The position numbers were made by a program, and so were the translations under genes. Below are positions 1-5,751 of a DNA stretch of 5,751 nucleotides, one piece after another (the first letter of the stretch is position 1; the number at the start of each line of letters is the position of its first letter). A model generated the notes under the pieces. The model was not told where the DNA came from. It searched no databases and saw only the letters and a program-made list of their open reading frames with translations. Source of the stretch: JANXSG01 sp038203935 (GTDB taxonomy: Bacteria; Armatimonadota; Chthonomonadetes; Chthonomonadales; Chthonomonadaceae); NCBI GenBank assembly GCA_038203935.1, contig JBBRDM010000238.1, positions 1 to 5,751 on the forward strand, read 5' to 3'.

Positions 1-588
1 ACTCCTGCGCAGGCCTTGAAGCATCCAACCTGGACAATGGGCGGCCTGGTAACGATCAATTCAGCGACGCTGATGAATAAAGCGCTTGAGATCATCGAAG
101 CGAGATGGCTTTTTGATGTTCAGGCAGACGATGTTGAAGTAGTTGTTCATCCGCAGTCTATCGTTCATTCGATGGTGCGTTTTAGAGATGGATCAACCAT
201 CGCCCAACTCGGGCTTCCGGATATGCGGCTGCCAATACAATATGCGCTGGTATATCCTGATAGGGTGGATACTTCACTCCCGCGCATGCAACTGGATGCG
301 TATCAGAACTTAACATTCGAAGCGCCGGATGAAGTCAAATTCCCTGCATTAAAACTTGCTCGGTGGTGCATAAAATCCGGTAAAACCTATCCAGCAGTTA
401 TGAATGCAGCCAACGAGGCAGCAGTAGCACTTTTTTTAGATAATAAGATTCCTTTTCTAACTATTACAAAGACGATTGAAATGGTTTTAGAACAGCATCA
501 ACCGCTTGAACCGACTTATGAAAATGTTCTGGCCGTAGACGATTGGGCACGGACAGCAGTAAATAATAGCTATCGCCAGTCAATTTGA
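1..588 (+). CDS. dxr: 1-deoxy-D-xylulose 5-phosphate reductoisomerase, C-terminal part (5' end outside window)
   Basis: DXR converts 1-deoxy-D-xylulose 5-phosphate to 2-C-methyl-D-erythritol 4-phosphate with NADPH and a divalent metal, the first committed step of the cytosolic MEP isoprenoid pathway. The reading frame is open from base 1 and ends at TGA 586-588, giving 195 residues, about half of the usual 380-400. The N-terminal NADPH-binding domain lies upstream. What remains aligns well from memory with E. coli DXR: the QALKHP and W-x-MG stretch, then SATLMNKALE (bases 62-90), which holds the Asn, Lys and Glu that bind substrate and metal in the family. Next come EARWLF, HPQSIVHSMV (bases 148-177) with the conserved His, LGLPDMRLPI, and the C-terminal helical domain with NAANEAAVA (bases 403-429). 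No missing key residue is seen. It is followed after 35 bp by rseP on the same strand, so the two are probably cotranscribed. The 16-18 TTG is an internal Leu codon, not a start. Confidence 0.96.
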   Translation, partial: TPAQALKHPTWTMGGLVTINSATLMNKALEIIEARWLFDVQADDVEVVVHPQSIVHSMVRFRDGSTIAQLGLPDMRLPIQYALVYPDRVDTSLPRMQLDAYQNLTFEAPDEVKFPALKLARWCIKSGKTYPAVMNAANEAAVALFLDNKIPFLTITKTIEMVLEQHQPLEPTYENVLAVDDWARTAVNNSYRQSI

Positions 589-606
589 TCATGATGAATC
601 TCATTT

Positions 607-612
607 AAGGAG
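607..612 (+). promoter_or_regulatory. Shine-Dalgarno site of rseP
   Basis: AAGGAG lies 11 nt before the ATG at 624. An in-frame TAA at 606-608 overlaps this site, and the in-frame ATG codons at 591 and 594 run into it. The rseP start therefore cannot lie further upstream, and ATG 624 is the first usable start. Confidence 0.8.
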
Positions 613-623
613 TTCGAAATTCT

Positions 624-1961
624 ATGGAACTGCTCAAATCCGCTCTCTATTTTATAGTGGTGCTCAGTGTGCTCGTTGTAGTGCATGAGTGGGGGCATTT
701 TATTGTTGCCCGACTCTGTAAAATGCGCGTGGAAGAATTCGCACTCTTTTTTGGAAAAATCATTAAACGAGTATGCGTGCGCAACGGCACCGAGTTCAAT
801 ATTAGATCCATACCCCTCGGCGGCTTTGTTCGGATTGCCGGTATGGAACCTGGGGATATATCTAATGGCGAGCCGCTTTTTCGGCGAGCCGGCCACAAAT
901 CTAAGAGCGAACCACCTGTTTTGAGCGGCCTGACAGAGCAAAATCTGGAGGGAATTAATTTTGATGCCATTTCTGATAGTGTCCTTCATGCCGTCGAAGC
1001 CGCTGTCGACAGCAACGGGATTTTGAAACGAGAAGGCCGTGCGGAATTAAACGCGCTGCTGCTATCAGTTTCAATAAACGAAAATGAGCAAAAATATATT
1101 GAGGCAGTACTGCAGGCAGTTCCTGTTCCCCCGGATATGGGGCTGTATAACCAGAAGCCATTAATGCAGCGGGCAGCGGTAATATTTGCCGGACCATTCA
1201 TGAGTCTCTTTTTTGGATATCTGCTTTTCTGCGTTATGGGATTCACCACGGGAATACCCGACCTGGAACGATTGGCTATTGGATCGATTGTAAAAGGTAA
1301 GCCCGCTGACCGAGCGGGTATGAAACCCAATGACCGCATTCTGGAAATTAATGGAAAGAAAATATCCGACATCGATGCTATGCTGAAGCCGATTCGGGAA
1401 GGGGTAGGCAAGCCGCTTGAAGTGGTGGTGCTCCGAGGAAATACTGATCGTATGGTATTCCATGTCGTACCGGAAGCCGAAGACGAAGTGTTTTTGGTGA
1501 ACGGTCGGCGCGAACATAAATCAATTGGACGGCTCGGGTTTACTCCAGGTATGGCCTGGGGGCAGTTCTCTCCTGTAGACTCAGTCCGCCGCGGTTCCGT
1601 GCTCATCTACAAAGAGGTCACCATGACGCTCTCCGGCCTGTTCAGTAAGCAGGTCAAAGAGAATGTGGGCGGTATAATCTCCATCGGTAAACAGATACAC
1701 GAAGACAGCAAACAGGGACCAAAACAGGTTCTCTTTACAGCTGCCATGCTGAGTGTATCCCTGGGAATTATCAATCTGTTTCCTATTCCCATACTTGATG
1801 GCGGACATCTGCTGCTGCTGACGATTGAAGGCGTTCGCCGCCGCAAACTCTCCAGCAAAGAGGCCTACGCTGCACAGATGGTGGGTATATCTATAATCGG
1901 CGTGCTTTTCGTACTGGTTATGTACAACGATATTATGCGCGTATGGAATGCCGCGCATTAA
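624..1961 (+). CDS. rseP: RIP/site-2 family intramembrane zinc metalloprotease RseP with an internal insertion
   Basis: RseP-type S2P proteases (MEROPS M50) cut single-pass membrane proteins within the bilayer, for example anti-sigma factors or remnant signal peptides; the substrate here is unknown. The 445-residue protein shows membrane span 1 (about 6-26) carrying the zinc motif H21-E22-W23-G24-H25, then the IPLGGFVRIAGMEPG segment (63-77). Span 2 (about 186-208) contains AGP at 189-191. A single PDZ domain (about 217-285) includes G-K-P-A-D-R-A-G-M-K-P-N-D. Span 3 (about 368-388) leads into N-L-F-P-I-P-I-L-D392-G-G-H, where the Asp is the third zinc ligand, and span 4 is at about 416-437. 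The catalytic set is complete. Oddities: roughly 90 extra residues at 79-172, where relatives have about 20; GPxxN of span 2 reads GPFMS; and the usual GP turn before span 3 reads G-G-I (349-351). E. coli RseP has a similar length but two PDZ domains, so the lengths match for different reasons. It follows dxr, a common pairing in bacteria. Family assignment is firm. Confidence 0.95.
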   Translation: MELLKSALYFIVVLSVLVVVHEWGHFIVARLCKMRVEEFALFFGKIIKRVCVRNGTEFNIRSIPLGGFVRIAGMEPGDISNGEPLFRRAGHKSKSEPPVLSGLTEQNLEGINFDAISDSVLHAVEAAVDSNGILKREGRAELNALLLSVSINENEQKYIEAVLQAVPVPPDMGLYNQKPLMQRAAVIFAGPFMSLFFGYLLFCVMGFTTGIPDLERLAIGSIVKGKPADRAGMKPNDRILEINGKKISDIDAMLKPIREGVGKPLEVVVLRGNTDRMVFHVVPEAEDEVFLVNGRREHKSIGRLGFTPGMAWGQFSPVDSVRRGSVLIYKEVTMTLSGLFSKQVKENVGGIISIGKQIHEDSKQGPKQVLFTAAMLSVSLGIINLFPIPILDGGHLLLLTIEGVRRRKLSSKEAYAAQMVGISIIGVLFVLVMYNDIMRVWNAAH

Positions 1962-2025
1962 ACATAACTTAAATCAATTTCAAGAACTCTCATTCCTCGC
2001 GTACGATCCAATTTTAAAGTCAACA

Positions 2026-2076
2026 ATCTCTCCCAGAAGCTCGCACTATGCGGGAAAAGGGAGAGATATTTATTTT
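2026..2076. terminator. Probable shared terminator between convergent rseP and the PyrD-like gene
   Basis: ATCTCTCCC (2026-2034) pairs perfectly with GGGAGAGAT (2059-2067). Inside is a small second stem, CGCA (2042-2045) with TGCG (2049-2052), around a 3-nt loop, extendable by one G-T and one C-G pair. On the plus strand the stem is followed by ATTTATTTT (2068-2076), a T-rich tract suited to terminating rseP. On the minus strand the same stem begins 2 nt after the stop codon of the PyrD-like gene, but the trailing TTGTTGACTTT is a poorer U tract. The position between convergent genes supports the call; the interrupted inner stem weakens it. The rest of the 1962-2069 gap shows nothing else. 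Confidence 0.5.
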
Positions 2077-3011
2077 GCTGCGCCGATAAGCTCTTTTAAA
2101 TCGGATACTTGCATCTCGTTAAGTTTTAATCTCAGCTCTTTACTGATTTCAGAAATAGCATTAGGGCGAGATAAGCAGGCGGTTCCTATAGCTGCCGCCG
2201 ATGCTCCAACAAGCAGGAATTCCAGAACATCTTCCGCACTCGCAATACCGCCGGAGGCGATAACAGGAACTTCCACGGAATTGGCAGCCCTCCAAACCTG
2301 ATAGAGAGCCAATGGTTTTATACACGGCCCGGAAAGATTCCCATACCTGTTGGCAAGCTTTAAACTGAGTGATTGCGCACGTACTGCTATTCCTGGGTAA
2401 CCGCTTGAGATTGAGATAATATCTGCTCCTGCTTCCACCGCTGACTTAGCTGCCTCTCCTGCTTCAATACCTGAAGAAGGAAGTTTCGCTATGATTGGCT
2501 TGCTGCTTACCTCTTTCACCGCGGTTATCGACGCCATTAATACATCCAGATACTCCGACCCAGCAGGAAACGGCGATACAAGCTTTTGGTTAATGAACAT
2601 CGCATCCCAAGACAGATTTAGCTCAATCGCAGCAATACCTTCTTCAGCGGACAACTCTGCAGTCAAAGCCTGCCAGTCTTCCACGCAGCCAGCAGTGATA
2701 TTCACAATAAGCGGACACAATAAGCTGTTGTAATCAGGCAGGTTGACTGCAAGAAAAACTTTTAGGCCTGGATTTGGCCAGCCAGAAGACAGGAGTAAAC
2801 CCGAATGGCTCTCCGCAGTTCGAGGCGGCGGGAAACCAATTCTGGGCTGAAGGGTGAGGGTGGGGGTTGTGAATGCTCCCAAAGCGTTGAAATCAATAAG
2901 ATCTGAGGCTTGAAGAGAAAATCCAAAGGCCCCGGATGCAGATATAAGAGGCGAGTTAAGGGTGAGTTCTTGATGAAGTTGGATCGATGGCAGAGAAGCT
3001 GGATTCTGCAT
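2070..3011 (-). CDS. Dihydroorotate dehydrogenase (PyrD) family flavoprotein with degenerate active site
   Basis: This 313-residue protein has the length and TIM-barrel layout of class 1 dihydroorotate dehydrogenases, FMN enzymes of pyrimidine synthesis. FMN-site elements that survive are N-S-P-L-I-S-A-S-G-A-F-G-F (19-31), A-K176-L-P, S-G-P-C-I-K-P-L-A-L (227-236), S-G-G-I-A-S-A-E-D (253-261) and A-I-G-T-A (274-278). By alignment from memory with Lactococcus PyrDA and PyrDB, the catalytic site has changed. The family S-C-P-N motif reads S134-W135-D136-A137, so the catalytic Cys is Trp and the following Asn is Ala. The active-site Lys after strand 1 is Pro50. The first orotate-binding Asn is Leu74, and the Asn of the N-T/N-S motif is Ser (202-203). 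Only N132 is kept. It also lacks the SCPH cysteine of dihydropyrimidine dehydrogenases. The frame is intact with no stops, which argues against a fresh pseudogene. ATG 3011 is the only start after an in-frame TGA; its ribosome site is weak. Automatic annotation would call it pyrD; true DHODH activity is doubtful. No PyrK-like partner is in view. Confidence 0.85.
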   Translation of the reverse strand: MQNPASLPSIQLHQELTLNSPLISASGAFGFSLQASDLIDFNALGAFTTPTLTLQPRIGFPPPRTAESHSGLLLSSGWPNPGLKVFLAVNLPDYNSLLCPLIVNITAGCVEDWQALTAELSAEEGIAAIELNLSWDAMFINQKLVSPFPAGSEYLDVLMASITAVKEVSSKPIIAKLPSSGIEAGEAAKSAVEAGADIISISSGYPGIAVRAQSLSLKLANRYGNLSGPCIKPLALYQVWRAANSVEVPVIASGGIASAEDVLEFLLVGASAAAIGTACLSRPNAISEISKELRLKLNEMQVSDLKELIGAAK

Positions 3012-3043
3012 AAAAAGGACACCATTTACAAATCTGTCTCATT

Positions 3044-3083
3044 ATCTATAGATGGGTATGCAGGCGCATACCCATCTATAGAT
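3044..3083. repeat. Perfect 18-bp inverted repeat with 4-nt loop
   Basis: ATCTATAGATGGGTATGC (3044-3061) and GCATACCCATCTATAGAT (3066-3083) are exact reverse complements around the loop AGGC. Each arm also contains the self-complementary decamer ATCTATAGAT. The element lies between the stop codon of the transporter gene (3095) and the start of the PyrD-like gene (3011), both on the minus strand. No T-run follows it on either strand, so it does not look like a standard intrinsic terminator. It could be an mRNA-stabilising or processing hairpin, an operator for a dimeric regulator, or a copy of a dispersed palindromic repeat; the window has only this one copy. Confidence 0.85.
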
Positions 3084-3094
3084 GCTGCAATATA

Positions 3095-4342
3095 CTATGC
3101 GATTGCGGGTTCCAAATGCTCCTCAGTAGGATTTCTAAATGTTGCCTGATAGGCGAATGCACAGAGCAGAGTTGTAATAGTGGGCACGACAAAAACCGGA
3201 ACCCAGTTCGTTATCTGATCATGGGTAAACATCTGCTGTACATAACCGCAGATGAGGCTTCCAATGAGATTACCCACTCCCAGAGTAAGCAGTGTAAGCA
3301 GGCTCTGGGCACTGGCCCGAATATCTTTGGGAGCCACACGGTCTACGTAGAGCTGTTGAACCACGAGAACGAATGCGTATCCGAAGCCATGAAGTCCCAG
3401 CGACATAACAACAAGCCAGATAGGCTTCCCTATCGCAAATATCACGTATCGTAACGGCCATGCAAAACTTCCTAACAACAGACACCACCGCATGCCCATT
3501 TTCGTCAGGCAGATAGGAAGAAGTATTGCCAGCGCGCCGATTTCTGCAAATTGGCTGATACTTTTTACGATAGGAACATAGATATGTGGAATGTGAAGTG
3601 ATTCTAAATAGGGTGCGTTCAAGACGTAGAAAAATTGAAACTCGGTGGCAGCTATGAAAGAAATCACCATGAAAACTCCAAAACCTGGCACGGTTTTGAA
3701 GAGGGATAGCGCTTTTCGGAACGCCATAGGATCGGTTTTTTCGCTTTTGGCCGGTGGAGTATTGGGCAGGAAGAATGAGAATATTCCCATAATCACGCCA
3801 AGAAGTGCGGTGAGCTGCAGTTCCGGAATAGCGCCATTAACAGCCTTCGCATCCACATGCGTATAACGCATGAAGGCAAAAAGAATAAATGCGGAGACGA
3901 TCCATCCAATAGTACCCATAGTTCGAATTATCGAGAAACTTCGTTCACGGGATGCTTCTGTTTCTCCAATCCGATCGATGTGGTGGAATGCAATCGCATT
4001 GGTAATTCCAAGGCTCGGTGCGAATAGCAGAGACCAGATAAGCATCCAGGTTAAAATTCCACTTGAGGTAGTCTGAAGAGACATTTCAAATGCCGCCCCA
4101 GCCGCCAGCAGATGGGATATACCGAGGAATATCTGGCTGGGCATTAGCCGGTCGACTAACTGGCCTCCAAGAAATGGAGTTATCAGACAGCCAAGCCACA
4201 TCATCGCGAATACTTCCCCAATGACGACAGGCTCAAAATGTCGATTTATGAGTGTCCCTGGAAGAATCGGCATCCATGATCCCCAAACTCCATATTCCAA
4301 AAACATCATTACACACAGAAGGATGGCCAGTTTTGCCTTCAT
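3095..4342 (-). CDS. NupG-like MFS transporter, probable nucleoside:H+ symporter
   Basis: A 415-residue, very hydrophobic protein with about 12 membrane spans, the normal size for the NupG/XapB nucleoside:H+ symporter family of the major facilitator superfamily in the inner membrane. Matches recalled from E. coli NupG (418 residues) include V-W-G-S-W in span 1 (19-23), aligned with LWGSW, and the I-R-T-M-G-T-I-G-W-I stretch, aligned with IRIWGTIGFI. Others are S-I-S-Q-F-A-E aligned with SISQISE, the arrangement A-P-K-D-I-R-A-S-A-Q near 338-347 aligned with SPAIRASAQ, and a charged central loop (about 192-216) between the two six-helix halves. Substrate is inferred from the family only; some distant members may carry other compounds. 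The start is firm: an in-frame TGA abuts ATG 4342, and AGAGGAG lies 9 nt upstream. The glycosyltransferase is 120 bp upstream and the PyrD-like gene 83 bp downstream, so a three-gene transcript is possible but loosely packed. Confidence 0.85.
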   Translation of the reverse strand: MKAKLAILLCVMMFLEYGVWGSWMPILPGTLINRHFEPVVIGEVFAMMWLGCLITPFLGGQLVDRLMPSQIFLGISHLLAAGAAFEMSLQTTSSGILTWMLIWSLLFAPSLGITNAIAFHHIDRIGETEASRERSFSIIRTMGTIGWIVSAFILFAFMRYTHVDAKAVNGAIPELQLTALLGVIMGIFSFFLPNTPPAKSEKTDPMAFRKALSLFKTVPGFGVFMVISFIAATEFQFFYVLNAPYLESLHIPHIYVPIVKSISQFAEIGALAILLPICLTKMGMRWCLLLGSFAWPLRYVIFAIGKPIWLVVMSLGLHGFGYAFVLVVQQLYVDRVAPKDIRASAQSLLTLLTLGVGNLIGSLICGYVQQMFTHDQITNWVPVFVVPTITTLLCAFAYQATFRNPTEEHLEPAIA

Positions 4343-4351
4343 TCAGATCTG

Positions 4352-4358
4352 CTCCTCT
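4352..4358 (-). promoter_or_regulatory. Shine-Dalgarno site of the NupG-like gene
   Basis: Minus-strand AGAGGAG lies 9 nt before ATG 4342, with the in-frame TGA directly before the ATG. This fixes the start of the transporter. Confidence 0.8.
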
Positions 4359-4462
4359 CAATGCTTCAAACCGGCCATGCCGAATCAGCCAGGGACGGAT
4401 AGTTCCTCCTCTATTCGACAATAGGTCTTGTAGTTCCTGCAGAATATAAAAAAAGCAGGTGA
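4359..4462 (-). other. Intergenic leader between glycosyltransferase and transporter genes
   Basis: This stretch holds no convincing gene. On the minus strand there is a second Shine-Dalgarno-like AGAGGAGG (4405-4412) with no ATG, GTG or TTG at a suitable distance. Just after the glycosyltransferase stop comes a 5-bp inverted repeat, CCTGC (4455-4459 on the complementary strand) with GCAGG (4436-4440), whose loop contains seven T. It is too weak to call a terminator. A six-codon ORF (ATG at 4378 to TGA at 4358) ends on the transporter ribosome site, but its own ribosome site is too far away. Confidence 0.4.
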
Positions 4463-5620
4463 TTAGTGGGGATGATGGCCTTTGCCATAGACCTCAATTG
4501 CTGATCGATAGACGTCGGTGGTGTATTTTGCTACCTTCGCCCAGGTGAATTTATTGGCATATTTGAGAGCATTGGCAGATATTTTCTCTTTGCGTACATC
4601 GTCTTTGAGTAAGTTCTGAAGCTGCAGCAGATAGTCATCGGCGTTGTTCGCATCGAATAACTGAATGCAGTCTACTCGCTGAGATATTTCGTCGAAACAG
4701 GCCAGATTCGATGCCAAAACTGGCCTCCCATAAGCAAGAGGGAATGTTACAGAGTAGGAGTTACCAGCCTCTGTGTGCGGTACCAACACGATATCACTCA
4801 CTTCCATGGCATCTGCGATTTCGAAATCTGTGAGGAATCCCGTGATTACCACTCTGTCGCTTAAACCTTTTGCTGAAATTATTTCGCGAAGTTTGGTGGT
4901 ATAGGGTTCCATATCAGGCGTTCGGGCTCCGCCCGCAATAACCAGTGTCACGTCTTTAGGAAGTGAATCGAGAATATCAAAAGTCAATTCATATCCTTTG
5001 TTATAGGTTACATATCCAAATATAGTAACCACGCGATGCCCGGTGAGGCCATGCAAAGATCGAAATAGCGCGCCACCGTCCGGTGATTTATGGACTGTGG
5101 GTGTTCCGCTGGGAATTACGGTCACGAAGTTCGGCTGCGCGCCGCGTGCAATCAGCAAATTACGGGCCGCTGCAGTGTGGACAATGGTCATCGCCGTTAC
5201 AAACGGGGCAATTTCGATGCTGTCCCGATACGCTTTACGTTTAAGAAGCAGCTGTTTTGCGATTCGCTTTAGGGGGGATTTCTCGGTTCTCAGATGGAGC
5301 AGATCATCCAGATCATAGGTGGTATGCGCCGTGAGCACGACCGGTTTTTTGAGCAGATAGCGCAGTTCCCAATATCCCCACCGTTTTGGGAGTATACTGC
5401 CCCAGAAGCTGTACTCATGCTGGATGTGAACCACATCGATATTATCAGCATTTAATCTCTCCGCTTGTTCCTGGTAGTGTTCTACTGGCTGTCGGCCGGG
5501 CAATATGGGGACCACCTCAACACTTACATCCTCGATTTCACTGAGAGCCTCCAGCAATGCCCGTGTATAGGAAGCTATTCCGCATTTCTCGCCTACAGAT
5601 GTCAGCATTCCTATTTTCAT
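4463..5620 (-). CDS. GT4-type glycosyltransferase (GT-B fold)
   Basis: Retaining glycosyltransferases of this family move a sugar from a nucleotide-sugar donor to a glycan or lipid acceptor on the cytoplasmic side. The 385-residue length is typical for the two-domain GT-B fold. The N-terminal acceptor domain begins M-K-I-G-M-L and has the C13-G-I-A-S-Y-T loop seen in many GT4 proteins. It continues with D-V-V-H-I-Q-H-E-Y (62-70) and V-L-T-A-H-T-T-Y-D (95-103). The C-terminal donor domain has V-T-I-F-G-Y-V-T-Y-N-K-G-Y-E (198-211) with its conserved Lys, L-V-I-A-G-G-A (226-232), G-L-S-D-R-V-V-I-T-G-F-L (252-263), D-I-V-L-V-P (276-281) and A-Y-G-R-P-V-L-A (296-303). Of the usual E-x7-E pair near the donor, E284 is present but the second position is T292. 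The donor and acceptor cannot be read from sequence. The start is fixed by an in-frame TAA 6 nt upstream of ATG 5620; its ribosome site is weak. It is the first gene of the minus-strand block. Confidence 0.92.
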   Translation of the reverse strand: MKIGMLTSVGEKCGIASYTRALLEALSEIEDVSVEVVPILPGRQPVEHYQEQAERLNADNIDVVHIQHEYSFWGSILPKRWGYWELRYLLKKPVVLTAHTTYDLDDLLHLRTEKSPLKRIAKQLLLKRKAYRDSIEIAPFVTAMTIVHTAAARNLLIARGAQPNFVTVIPSGTPTVHKSPDGGALFRSLHGLTGHRVVTIFGYVTYNKGYELTFDILDSLPKDVTLVIAGGARTPDMEPYTTKLREIISAKGLSDRVVITGFLTDFEIADAMEVSDIVLVPHTEAGNSYSVTFPLAYGRPVLASNLACFDEISQRVDCIQLFDANNADDYLLQLQNLLKDDVRKEKISANALKYANKFTWAKVAKYTTDVYRSAIEVYGKGHHPH

Positions 5621-5687
5621 GATTTAATTCTACCAGAAATTGTCGTTCCCCCGTGTGCGTATTCGGTTATGTTCAATACTCTAAGGT

Positions 5688-5696
5688 ACTATACCA
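5688..5696 (-). promoter_or_regulatory. Candidate extended -10 promoter for the glycosyltransferase block
   Basis: The minus strand reads TGGTATAGT here: an extended -10 (TGn) followed by TATAGT, five of six matches to the sigma-70 type consensus. No good -35 is seen, which extended -10 promoters can tolerate. It would give a leader of about 60 nt before ATG 5620. It is a short-motif match only. Confidence 0.3.
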
Positions 5697-5738
5697 GATT
5701 GCGGGTTACAGCAGTAGTAGTGCCATAGTAAATCAGGT

Positions 5739-5747
5739 AAAGGAGGG
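5739..5747 (+). promoter_or_regulatory. Strong Shine-Dalgarno site for a plus-strand gene beginning past the window
   Basis: AAAGGAGGG is a near-complete complement of the 16S anti-Shine-Dalgarno end. With only 4 bases left, a start codon a few bases beyond 5751 is expected, making that gene divergent from the glycosyltransferase. The gene itself cannot be seen. The 5621-5738 stretch has no ORF of note and is best read as the shared promoter region. Confidence 0.55.
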
Positions 5748-5751
5748 TTCT

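Noticed and set aside
591..608. Short ORF ATG-ATG...TAA whose stop overlaps the rseP Shine-Dalgarno site, a possible leader peptide.
   Set aside because: It is only five codons with no ribosome site of its own, and it partly reflects the need for an in-frame stop before rseP. No sign of regulation.
1948..2301. Plus-strand open frame of 117 codons after rseP.
   Set aside because: Most of it is antisense to the conserved PyrD-like gene. It has no ribosome site and crosses the terminator candidate.
2070..3011. Reading the PyrD-like gene as a decaying pseudogene.
   Set aside because: The frame is full length without stops or frameshifts, and the FMN-site residues are selectively retained. This fits a diverged functional protein better than random decay.
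4233..4421. A minus-strand frame opening at TTG 4421 that contains L-I-R-H-G-R-F-E-A-L, resembling the catalytic RHG motif of histidine phosphatases / phosphoglycerate mutases.
   Set aside because: The likeness covers only about ten residues. It then runs through the well-supported start of the transporter gene in another frame, has no second catalytic His and shows no further family similarity. Most likely chance.
4436..4459. 5-bp inverted repeat CCTGC/GCAGG with an A/T-rich loop after the glycosyltransferase stop, considered as a terminator.
   Set aside because: The stem is short, the T-run is in the loop rather than after the stem, and the flanks do not extend the pairing.

Overview
The window is a protein-dense bacterial chromosomal segment with five genes in two converging blocks. 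No RNA genes, insertion sequences, CRISPR arrays or phage genes are visible. A DOXP/MEP isoprenoid gene beside a site-2 protease is an ordinary bacterial core arrangement. The NupG-type sugar/nucleoside transporter and the unusual RseP architecture hint at a lineage outside the well-studied Proteobacteria and Firmicutes. The sequence alone does not fix the phylum.

Left block, plus strand (1-1961): the C-terminal half of dxr (isoprenoid biosynthesis, cut by the window edge), then after 35 bp rseP, an intramembrane zinc metalloprotease with a good Shine-Dalgarno site. This RseP carries an extra soluble segment of about 90 residues between its first catalytic region and the second membrane span. 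Its end faces the end of the right block across a 108-bp gap that holds a hairpin followed by a T-rich stretch, probably a shared terminator.

Right block, minus strand, read from 5620 down to 2070: a GT4-type glycosyltransferase, a NupG-like MFS nucleoside:H+ symporter, and a dihydroorotate-dehydrogenase-family flavoprotein. Gaps are 120 and 83 bp, so they may form an operon, but neither gap is tight. A perfect 18-bp inverted repeat with a 4-nt loop lies between the transporter and the flavoprotein. The right edge (5621-5751) is a divergent promoter region ending in a strong plus-strand ribosome binding site for a gene just outside the window.

The most noteworthy object is the PyrD-like protein. 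It keeps the FMN-binding signature of class 1 dihydroorotate dehydrogenases but has lost the catalytic cysteine (Trp in its place) and most orotate-contacting residues, so it probably acts on something else or is not a conventional dehydrogenase. Its placement next to a nucleoside-type transporter suggests, without proving, a role with a nucleobase- or nucleoside-like compound. I see no clear evidence of a wholly new multi-gene system.
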